Below the pieces are notes generated by a model. The model was not told the DNA's origin. It did no database searches and saw nothing but the letters and a program-made list of their open reading frames with translations. From an uncultured Flavobacteriales bacterium (GTDB taxonomy: Bacteria; Bacteroidota; Bacteroidia; Flavobacteriales; Schleiferiaceae), in the NCBI GenBank assembly GCA_903821715.1, contig CAIJMB010000095.1, positions 1 to 8,344 of the forward strand: DNA of 8,344 nucleotides. The letters run 5' to 3'. The translations under genes and the position numbers were made by a program. This document shows positions 1-5,920 of the stretch, piece after piece; position 1 is the stretch's first letter; each line of letters opens with the position of its first letter.

Positions 1-88
1 CTCGCTCTCCAAACGACAGGCCTACTTCACGGCAGTACGAAAGCATCCGCTCTTGTACGAAGAGCTCCTGATTTTCTACAGTGTTCAT
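1..88 (-). CDS. 5' part of an unidentified protein gene, cut by the window edge
   Basis: Reading the minus strand from an ATG at 88-86 gives 29 uninterrupted codons to the window edge. The peptide begins MNTVENQELFVQERMLSYC and continues with a mixed charged/hydrophobic pattern that looks like the N-terminal helix of a soluble cytoplasmic protein. There is no signal peptide and I recognise no family. The gene would be divergent from the secreted PKD gene that starts near 255. A 7-of-8 match to the Bacteroidota -7 box lies about 20 nt upstream on the minus strand (CAAACAAA at 109-116 on the plus strand). The opposite plus-strand frame is also open here, but its translation is less protein-like. 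The short length makes this call tentative. Confidence 0.45.
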   Translation of the reverse strand, partial: MNTVENQELFVQERMLSYCREVGLSFGER

Positions 89-143
89 TTACAGGCTTTT
101 TATGTTCGCAAACAAAGCAAGTGGATTTATGTAGCCCGGCGAA

Positions 144-151
144 TAGGTTTG
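144..151 (+). promoter_or_regulatory. Bacteroidota-type -7 promoter element upstream of the secreted PKD/CHU_C gene
   Basis: TAGGTTTG is an exact match to the Bacteroidota -7 consensus TAnnTTTG. A clear TTG/TTTG -33 element is missing at the usual 17-23 nt spacing, so the promoter may be weak or activator-dependent. The inferred transcription start is about 155-158. This gives a leader of roughly 10 nt to the ATG at 168, 60 nt to the ATG at 216, or 100 nt to the preferred ATG at 255. Confidence 0.45.
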
Positions 152-161
152 TGTTAACACA
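150..161. promoter_or_regulatory. 12-bp perfect palindrome at the predicted transcription start (operator candidate)
   Basis: TGTGTTAACACA at 150-161 is perfectly self-complementary. It overlaps the last two bases of the -7 box at 144-151 and covers the inferred start of transcription, which is a typical place for a repressor operator. With no spacer it is more likely a protein-binding dyad than an RNA hairpin. No regulator is identifiable in the window. A chance occurrence is possible. Confidence 0.35.
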
Positions 162-254
162 TGGTAAATGAGCGCGTTAGGCCACAAAAGTTACGAACAG
201 CATGTTGATATCCACATGGAGGCTATTGTGGCAAATAATTCCCGAACTTTCGGC

Positions 255-1889
255 ATGCGTTGCTTCATTGCATTTTTAGTGTTGGCTTTCGCGGGCACTG
301 CACGTGCTCAATGCTCCGTTGATGTCGTGCGCGACAGCCTTTATGGCTGCGCGGGGGACAGTGTGACGCTTGAGGCGATTGGTTCGGGTCCGTTTGCGTG
401 GAGCCCGTCGGCGAGCGTTTCGTGCGACACGTGTGCGACAACAAGGGCGCGCATTGGTTCCGCGGCCACGGCGATTACGGTTTCCACGCAGATGGGGGCT
501 ACGGTTCCGGCAGTAAATGGCAATTTTAGCCTCGGAAACACGGGCTTTACTTCACAGTACACCAACAACCAGTTCTCGATTTGGAATGAGGGTACCTACG
601 CCGTCGGGCCCAACCCGAATGCCGTTCATGCGAACTTTGGAACGTGGGGCGATCACACGACCGGCACGGGCAACTACATGATTGTCAACGGATCGGTACT
701 CCCGAACCGCACCATTTGGCAGCAAACCGTGACTTTTCCTGGCGGAGCCCAAGTGACCATGTCGTACTGGGTCCTCAGCTTGGCTCTGCCCCCAGGAAGC
801 CTCAGGGTGATGGTCAACGGAACCCAGGCGGGCACAGCCCAAGCTGCCCCTTCTAGCATCGGAACCTGGAGTTTGCGCACCCAGACCTTTACGGCGCCAG
901 CAAATGGCGTGTGCATCATTGCGCTCCAGGCGGTGACGACGGCAGGCTCTGGAAACGATTTTGGTCTTGACGACATCAGTTTCTCGTACGCCTGTACGGC
1001 GAGCAAGCCGGTGTGGCTGGTTCCGAATCCAAAGCCCAATGCACTGGCGTGGGTCAACCGCACCAGTGGATGTGAACCGCTCTGTGTGACGTGGCACGAC
1101 GTCAGCAATGTTCCCGGGGGATCGGTGACGGCTCGACTATGGGATTTTGGCGACGGGACTACAGACACGGCAAAGGATCCAGAACATTGCTACGCGGTTC
1201 CGGGCACGTACCAGGCGACCCTCACGGTGTGGTCCGATTCGGGGTGTGTGGCCACCGTGACTACGCTGCCGGCCGTGACAGCACATCCGCAGCCGGTGGT
1301 GGATGCGTTTTGGTCTGTTCCCGGCGGAACCTGGTCGCGCGACACCAATTTGCTCTTACCCTACGACAACGCGACCCTTGCGCTCACCGTAGGCCTGGAC
1401 TCCTCGATCAGTCCTTGGACGTTGACTCCAGGTGCGTCCATGTGGGTGGACTGGGGCGACGGTCCGCGTGAGGTTCGGGGATTTGGCGGTTCTGGCCCGC
1501 CCCAACTTGCGTTCAGCCACACCTTTGCGCCCCAAATTCGCTACGAGATTTGCGTTGGCCTTCAAACGAGTCAAGGCTGTGCAGACACGCTTTGCTTTAC
1601 CGTGCTGGGCAGTCCGGGCATGGAACTTCCGAATGTGTTTAGCCCGAATGCAGATGGTCGAAACGACCAGTGGGCTCCGAAGTACACGGCCGTCGATTGG
1701 GCTGAGTGGGAAGTGCGCAACCGCAACGGAGCGCTAATGGCGACTGGAACTCGACCCGAGGACTTCTGGGACGGAACCTACCATGGTCGCCCAGCGGCAG
1801 ATGGCGTGTACTTTGTGATCGCCAAGGCCAAGAATGTCAATGTGGTAGATCCGGTGGTGCTGACTACGGCGCTGCACTTAGTGCGTTAA
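255..1889 (+). CDS. Secreted multidomain PKD protein with CHU_C (gliding motility-associated) T9SS C-terminal domain
   Basis: This is a predicted 544-residue exported protein, probably surface-attached and acting in adhesion or glycan/protein binding. I see no catalytic domain. Residues 1-18 form a signal peptide ending ...FAGTARA before QCS. Residues about 88-247 look like a jelly-roll/galactose-binding-like domain ending in GNDFGLDDISF (233-243). Residues about 271-345 are a PKD domain with LWDFGDGTT (295-303). A second, degenerate PKD-like domain contains WVDWGDG (397-403). Residues 457-544 are the CHU_C domain, with LPNVFSPNADGRND at 458-471 and WDGTYHGRPAADGVYF at 505-520, a sorting signal for the type IX secretion system. 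The mature part has 13 cysteines, possibly forming disulfides. ATG 255 is chosen because it puts the signal peptide at the N-terminus. ATGs at 216 and 168 are in frame and would add 13 or 29 residues, and the promoter at 144-151 does not exclude them. The stop codon directly abuts the stop of the convergent DUF3445 gene. Confidence 0.9.
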   Translation: MRCFIAFLVLAFAGTARAQCSVDVVRDSLYGCAGDSVTLEAIGSGPFAWSPSASVSCDTCATTRARIGSAATAITVSTQMGATVPAVNGNFSLGNTGFTSQYTNNQFSIWNEGTYAVGPNPNAVHANFGTWGDHTTGTGNYMIVNGSVLPNRTIWQQTVTFPGGAQVTMSYWVLSLALPPGSLRVMVNGTQAGTAQAAPSSIGTWSLRTQTFTAPANGVCIIALQAVTTAGSGNDFGLDDISFSYACTASKPVWLVPNPKPNALAWVNRTSGCEPLCVTWHDVSNVPGGSVTARLWDFGDGTTDTAKDPEHCYAVPGTYQATLTVWSDSGCVATVTTLPAVTAHPQPVVDAFWSVPGGTWSRDTNLLLPYDNATLALTVGLDSSISPWTLTPGASMWVDWGDGPREVRGFGGSGPPQLAFSHTFAPQIRYEICVGLQTSQGCADTLCFTVLGSPGMELPNVFSPNADGRNDQWAPKYTAVDWAEWEVRNRNGALMATGTRPEDFWDGTYHGRPAADGVYFVIAKAKNVNVVDPVVLTTALHLVR

Positions 1890-2603
1890 CTAAACCCTGA
1901 GGAGTTCGGCGATTCCGTGAAGTCCCTTGTAGCTTCGGGTCGCAGGTGACATCGTTGAAAGACTGGCGGTGATCAGCGTGCGGTCTTCATCGGAGAGTTC
2001 AGTCCAGGGTGTCATTGAAACCCGTACGCTGAATCCGGCCCACGATTCGCCAAGTGCGTGAATGACTTGGAATTCTGTGCGAAAGTACAGCTCGCTTAAT
2101 GCTGAGAGTGCTGGCCGGGGGTTGCCCGGATGCTGGCTCAGCGAAGGCAAAGAGGTAAGAGTCCATACGCCGCGTTCAAACATGGCTCCGGGTCGCGACA
2201 TGGCGGCACTAATGCCTCCGCTGGCCTCGCGAAGGGCATCACCGTCAGCTACTGGGGCATGAACGGTCGCAAAGTCGAGCCCAAGCTTCGCTGTTGGACG
2301 AAATCCGCTCGGAAAGGCAAATGCGATGGCCTTGAGCACGCCGCGGTGCAGAAGGGCTAGGTCTTCGGTGCACGATAGTGCGAGATCCTCAAGGCCAGCT
2401 CCAGGGTGGCCAAGATGCGCGGCCAAAAGCCTGAGTCCTTCGGTTGCATCGCCCGTAGCCCCGATGAGGTCGGCGCCCAACGATCCGTGAAATTCAGCCA
2501 GCTTCGCAGCGCGCAGCTCGGCGGTAGGAGCACCGATGCTCAGCGCAGCGGACGAGCGCGCGAGGTCGGTGCCAACGGTGAATGGGACGCGAACAAGGTC
2601 CAT
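1890..2603 (-). CDS. DUF3445 / heme-dependent oxidative N-demethylase-like protein
   Basis: This predicted cytoplasmic protein of 237 residues belongs to the DUF3445 family. Its characterised member is the heme subunit of a bacterial oxidative N-demethylase with a PAS-like heme fold. The family landmarks appear in order: an N-terminal PF..G..LSIGAP segment, EDLALL (80-85), AFAFPSGF (94-101), KLGLDFATVHAPV (106-118) with His115, FRTEFQVIHAL (174-184), and FSVRVSMTPW (191-200). The usual family spellings are E/QDL, FPSrW, EKLG..IHaPVP, and R.ErQtL.RLP. Several positions are diverged here: AKLG replaces EKLG, and FRTEFQVIHAL replaces the R.ERQTL motif. The substrate is therefore open, and heme binding is inferred from the family. 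ATG 2603 is chosen because homology starts there and it lies 7 bp after the stop of the upstream T9SS gene; the longer frame back to 2735 would overlap that gene by 125 bp. It is probably translated from the same mRNA as the 2611-3576 gene. At 237 residues it is at the short end of what I recall for the family. Confidence 0.85.
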   Translation of the reverse strand: MDLVRVPFTVGTDLARSSAALSIGAPTAELRAAKLAEFHGSLGADLIGATGDATEGLRLLAAHLGHPGAGLEDLALSCTEDLALLHRGVLKAIAFAFPSGFRPTAKLGLDFATVHAPVADGDALREASGGISAAMSRPGAMFERGVWTLTSLPSLSQHPGNPRPALSALSELYFRTEFQVIHALGESWAGFSVRVSMTPWTELSDEDRTLITASLSTMSPATRSYKGLHGIAELLRV

Positions 2604-2610
2604 GCCGACG

Positions 2611-3576
2611 CTAGTCGAGCAGTACGACGCGCTGGCTCGCGCTTCCAGATGCAGAAGCTGCGCGAAGCACATAGGCACCTGAAGGGAGTCCTGCGGTCGG
2701 CAGCTCCCTTTCTCCAGAGCGCACAATTCGACCATTCATGTCCATAAGTTCTACGCGGTCTATCGGTGCGGAACTAGAACAGTGCAGCACGCTTCCGCGT
2801 GGGGTTGGGTTGGGAGCCACGTCCACAGAAAACGGGGCAAACTCCGCCACGAGAAGTTGGCTGGCGTCAATCACCTGAAGTGTCCAACCGGAACCAGTTT
2901 TGAATACCAAAAAGCCCGTGCTGTCGATTGTGAGCGAATCACAGTGTGTGTCGGTGCACGAAAATCCATTAGAGGTCAATGATGACATCGTCAAACATAC
3001 GTAGTAGGTACCCGATGCGCTATAAAAGTGGCTGGGGTAGGCTCCGGTCGCGGTTCCGCCGTCGCCAAAGTCCCAGCCGTACGTGGTAGAGGTGGTGGCC
3101 GCGGGTCCAGCGTACGCGCTTGACGAAGCGTTCACTAAGTACACCATTCCGGCGTTCGCTTGGTTTGAATCTGGGTAAAACGACGCAGTGCAGGTGAGTG
3201 TGGTTCCGCCCCCACTGCCATTGGCGCAAAGCACAAACGGGCTGTTGATCGCCAAAACCGGACCTGTGTTTGGGCTGTAGTTGAAGGTGTTGGAGAGCGA
3301 AGTACCGTTGCAGTCAATTGTAGAAACGACTACGCTTCCCATCAGTCCAGGCAACATCAAGGAGTCACCAAAGTACCCAGATGTTGACGTCGTGTAGGTG
3401 TTGGTAAATGCGATTCCGGCGGTTCCGGGGGTAGGGGCCGCCGTGACGGTGACGGGATGGTTTACCACGGGAACACCAGCGGAATCCGTTACGAGTCCAT
3501 ACAACAGACCTACAGGGCTTTGGGCTTGCGCTATCAAACTAGCTGCGCCTAGAATTAGTGTAAAAAGGTGCTTCAT
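2611..3576 (-). CDS. Secreted protein with carboxypeptidase-regulatory-like and PKD domains and T9SS type A sorting domain
   Basis: This 321-residue predicted exported protein has no visible enzyme domain and is likely a surface or matrix component. Residues 1-18 are a signal peptide (MKHLFTLILG... ending AQA before QSP). Residues about 26-95 form a carboxypeptidase-regulatory-like beta-sandwich beginning GLVTDSAGVPVVNHPVTV. Residues about 127-218 are a PKD domain with YGWDFGDGG at 166-174 and a Ser/Thr-rich surface. Residues 249-321 are a type A T9SS sorting domain: VDVAPNPTPRG, VELMDMNGRIV, and LPSGAYVLRA, with a short terminal strand ending VVLLD. The start is unambiguous from the signal peptide and lies only 4 nt downstream of a perfect -7 promoter box, so the message may be leaderless. 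The DUF3445 gene follows after 7 bp. The mix of a secreted cargo and a cytoplasmic heme-family enzyme in one operon is unusual. Which ligand it binds is unknown. Confidence 0.9.
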   Translation of the reverse strand: MKHLFTLILGAASLIAQAQSPVGLLYGLVTDSAGVPVVNHPVTVTAAPTPGTAGIAFTNTYTTSTSGYFGDSLMLPGLMGSVVVSTIDCNGTSLSNTFNYSPNTGPVLAINSPFVLCANGSGGGTTLTCTASFYPDSNQANAGMVYLVNASSSAYAGPAATTSTTYGWDFGDGGTATGAYPSHFYSASGTYYVCLTMSSLTSNGFSCTDTHCDSLTIDSTGFLVFKTGSGWTLQVIDASQLLVAEFAPFSVDVAPNPTPRGSVLHCSSSAPIDRVELMDMNGRIVRSGERELPTAGLPSGAYVLRAASASGSASQRVVLLD

Positions 3577-3580
3577 GCCG

Positions 3581-3611
3581 CAAACCTACGCCACCTCGGT
3601 GGGGTCAGCAA
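3581..3611 (-). promoter_or_regulatory. Bacteroidota-type promoter for the T9SS-DUF3445 operon
   Basis: On the minus strand, TAGGTTTG (plus-strand positions 3581-3588) is a perfect TAnnTTTG -7 box. TTG (plus-strand 3609-3611) sits 20 nt upstream, within the normal -33/-7 spacing for the Bacteroidota primary sigma factor. Transcription should start around 3575-3578, at or next to the ATG at 3576. Confidence 0.6.
3588..3605. promoter_or_regulatory. Imperfect dyad in the promoter spacer (operator candidate between divergent genes)
   Basis: The plus-strand sequence ACGCCACCTCGGTGGGGT is an inverted repeat. Seven of nine base pairs match, with CCACC at 3591-3595 facing GGTGG at 3598-3602 and outer AC/GT pairs. 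It lies inside the -33/-7 spacer of the minus-strand promoter and upstream of the divergent TonB receptor gene, so a bound protein could affect both genes. No regulator gene is visible in the window. The dyad could be a GC-rich coincidence. Confidence 0.35.
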
Positions 3612-3694
3612 CTAAGCTTTTTAATCTTTGGGTAGTAGATGTAACTGGTTTAGCACTAAAATTGCATGAATTCTGCGTTAGGCAAACTTTATTC

Positions 3695-5920
3695 GTGCAA
3701 TTTCTCAGTCAAGTACTCCCGTACGTCCGTACCGCAAGCTTTGTATTGGGGGTGGGCATTACAGTTCGTGGATTCGCACAGGCTCCGGCGCCCACTGAGG
3801 ACACCCTCGATTTACGCGAAGTGGTGATTTCTGCGGCTCGCTGGAAGCAAACTGCCGAACATATTCCGTCTCAAGTCGCAGTTGTGCTTCCGAAGCTTAT
3901 TGCGCAATTTCAGCCCCAAACGGCGGCGGATTTACTCAGTCTGACGGGTAAAGTGTTCATTCAAAAAAGCCAGCAGGGCGGTGGAAGCCCCATGATTCGG
4001 GGCTTTGCTACCAACCGACTTATTTATTCGGTGGACGGAGTGCGAATGAACACCGCCATCTTTCGCGCCGGAAACATTCAGAACGTCATCAACCTCGATC
4101 CTTATGCGATGGACCGCACTGAAGTGGTGTTTGGTCCGGCGAGCGTCATGTATGGCAGCGACGCCATCGGGGGCGTCATGAGTTTCACTACCCTTCAACC
4201 GGTGGTCGGAACCAAAGGCGTGCACGGCAGCGCCCAAGCCCGCTACTCGTCGGCCAACAGCGAGCAAACAGGACATATTGACCTTCAGTACGGCGGACCC
4301 AAGTGGGCGGGAATCACCAGCCTGAGCCGTTGGGACTTTGACCACCTACGCCAAGGCAGCCGGGGCCCGCGGGACTACATTAAGGCTCGGTACGTGGACG
4401 TGACACCAAATGGTGATGTAGTCCGCATTCAGAGTGATTCCCTACTTCAGATTCCGACGGGGTATACCCAACAGAATTTGATGCAAAAGTTTGTCTTCGT
4501 GCCCGCCGCAGGTTGGGAACTGCAGTACGGCCTGCACTATTCGGCGACCTCTGATTACGGTCGCTACGACCGCCACAATCGGGTCCGCAACGGGTTGCCC
4601 CGCTATGCGGAGTGGAACTACGGGCCGCAGCGCTGGACCATGCACAATATGTCGCTCCGGCGCGAAGCAAAAAAGCGGTTTGCCGATTTGTGGACGCTTC
4701 GCGTGGCCGCGCAGCGATTCGAGGAGTCGCGCATCGATCGCGCCTTGAATGCAACAGATCGCATGACGCAATCCGAACGCGTGGGGGCATATTCAGTCAA
4801 TTGGGATGCCACGAAAGAATGGAATGCTACGCATACCTTTTTTTACGGAGTCGAGGGCGTGTGGAATTCTGTGAACTCGGATGGCGTGGTAGAAGACGTA
4901 CTCAGCGGTCTTCAGTCGGTAACCCATTCGCGCTATCCCCAGTCGACCTGGTATTCGGTCGGAATCTATGCCACCGAAGCGTGGGCGGTCACGCCTAAGA
5001 CTACCATCACGAGTGGACTTCGCGCCAATGCTGTGGGGCTGGACGCCGACTTCTCGCAGAATCTAGATTTTTTCCCGCTTCCGTTTGGCACGGCTCAGGT
5101 TCGTGATGCCGCGGTTACCGGTAGCTTTGGTGCAACCTACCGCCCCACCGCGGATTGGATCATCAAGGCGAATCTCGGGACCGCCTTTCGCGCCCCCAAC
5201 GTAGACGATCTCGGAAAGATTTTTGATTCGTCGCCGGGCATGGTGGTGGTTCCGAACGACAACCTCAAGTCGGAATACGCGTACAACGTCGACGTGGACG
5301 TCGCGAAGTTGTTTGGAACCTGGTTTAAAGTGGATGTGGCGGCCTACGCAACCCTGCTCGAGAACGCGTTAGTCCGTCGTCCTTTTGTGTTGGACGGGTA
5401 CGACAGCATCATGTACGGCGGAGAAATGAGCCGCGTAGAGGCCGTTCAAAACGCCGCGATCGCCCGAGTAGTGGGTGCCTATTTCGGCATGGAAGCACGC
5501 CTTAGCAAGACATGGTCTACAAAGTTTTCGTACAACGTGCAGCGCGGGGTCGAAGAACTAGATAATGGGGATCTCAGCCCCTCACGCCATGCGGCACCTG
5601 CATTTGGTTTGGCTCGCTTGACCTACCAAAAAGGGAAGTTCCGCGTGGACCTCACCTCGCAGGTTCAGGCGGCCCGCAGCAACGATGAGTTGGCCTGGGA
5701 AGAGCGTGCTAAGACCGAGATGTATGCGCTTGATTCCGAAGGAAACGCCTACAGCCCTGCATGGTACACGCTCAACGCACGCGCCAGCGTGGAACTCAAG
5801 CAGGGAGTGATCCTGAACTTAGGCCTTGAGAACATCACTGACCAGCGCTACCGGCCCTACAGTTCGGGAATTTCGGGGGCTGGCCGCAACGCGGTGGTCG
5901 CAGTGGCCGCGAGGTTTTAG
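3695..5920 (+). CDS. TonB-dependent outer-membrane receptor, heme/hemoglobin-receptor-like
   Basis: This is an outer-membrane active transporter of about 741 residues, energised by TonB-ExbBD. Residues 1-28 are a signal peptide ending VRGFA before QAP. LREVVIS (40-46) resembles a TonB box. Residues about 42-165 are the plug domain, with GGGSPMIRGF (95-104) and VMYGSDAIGGVM (151-162). The rest is a 22-strand-type barrel ending in a terminal Phe, with NLGLENITDQRYRPY near the end. FRAP (498-501) and VPNDNLK (519-525) recall the FRAP/NPNL loop of heme receptors, but no His lies between them, so heme specificity is uncertain. There is no SusC-like N-terminal extension. No ATG fits the signal peptide: GTG 3695 is preferred, TTG 3662 is an alternative, and ATG 3575 would add 40 non-signal-like residues and start inside the divergent gene. 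The only nearby promoter match is imperfect (AATCTTTG, 3623-3630). The stop overlaps by 4 nt the stop of the convergent flavin oxidoreductase gene. Confidence 0.92.
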   Translation: MQFLSQVLPYVRTASFVLGVGITVRGFAQAPAPTEDTLDLREVVISAARWKQTAEHIPSQVAVVLPKLIAQFQPQTAADLLSLTGKVFIQKSQQGGGSPMIRGFATNRLIYSVDGVRMNTAIFRAGNIQNVINLDPYAMDRTEVVFGPASVMYGSDAIGGVMSFTTLQPVVGTKGVHGSAQARYSSANSEQTGHIDLQYGGPKWAGITSLSRWDFDHLRQGSRGPRDYIKARYVDVTPNGDVVRIQSDSLLQIPTGYTQQNLMQKFVFVPAAGWELQYGLHYSATSDYGRYDRHNRVRNGLPRYAEWNYGPQRWTMHNMSLRREAKKRFADLWTLRVAAQRFEESRIDRALNATDRMTQSERVGAYSVNWDATKEWNATHTFFYGVEGVWNSVNSDGVVEDVLSGLQSVTHSRYPQSTWYSVGIYATEAWAVTPKTTITSGLRANAVGLDADFSQNLDFFPLPFGTAQVRDAAVTGSFGATYRPTADWIIKANLGTAFRAPNVDDLGKIFDSSPGMVVVPNDNLKSEYAYNVDVDVAKLFGTWFKVDVAAYATLLENALVRRPFVLDGYDSIMYGGEMSRVEAVQNAAIARVVGAYFGMEARLSKTWSTKFSYNVQRGVEELDNGDLSPSRHAAPAFGLARLTYQKGKFRVDLTSQVQAARSNDELAWEERAKTEMYALDSEGNAYSPAWYTLNARASVELKQGVILNLGLENITDQRYRPYSSGISGAGRNAVVAVAARF

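Noticed and set aside
1..171. Plus-strand open frame at the left edge ending at 171
   Set aside because: Its translation is low in protein-like character and has no start in the window; the minus-strand frame from ATG 88 is more convincing.
552..1168. Long antisense open frames (for example minus 552-1097 and 674-1168) inside the secreted PKD gene
   Set aside because: They lie opposite a gene with clear domains and a signal peptide; their translations are rich in Arg/His/Pro and have no family resemblance.
1874..1884. Short hairpin GCAC-TTA-GTGC near the convergent stops
   Set aside because: The stem is only 4 bp, lies in coding sequence, and has no T-run, so it is not a credible terminator.
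2604..2735. N-terminal extension of the DUF3445 frame
   Set aside because: It overlaps the conserved T9SS sorting domain of the upstream gene and has no family similarity; ATG 2603 fits both homology and spacing.
2992..2999. TATGTTTG (minus strand) as an internal promoter for the DUF3445 gene
   Set aside because: It matches TAnnTTTG, but it lies in coding sequence about 390 nt from the start and has no -33 element.
3623..3630. AATCTTTG as the promoter of the TonB receptor
   Set aside because: Only seven of eight consensus positions match and no TTG occurs at the right distance; kept as a remark, not a feature.
3398..3694. N-terminal extension of the TonB receptor frame by 99 codons
   Set aside because: It runs antisense through the start and signal peptide of the divergent T9SS gene and would bury the receptor signal peptide.
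4380..4790. Antisense open frame inside the TonB receptor gene
   Set aside because: Arg/Ser/Pro-rich shadow of a strongly conserved receptor frame; no recognisable motif.
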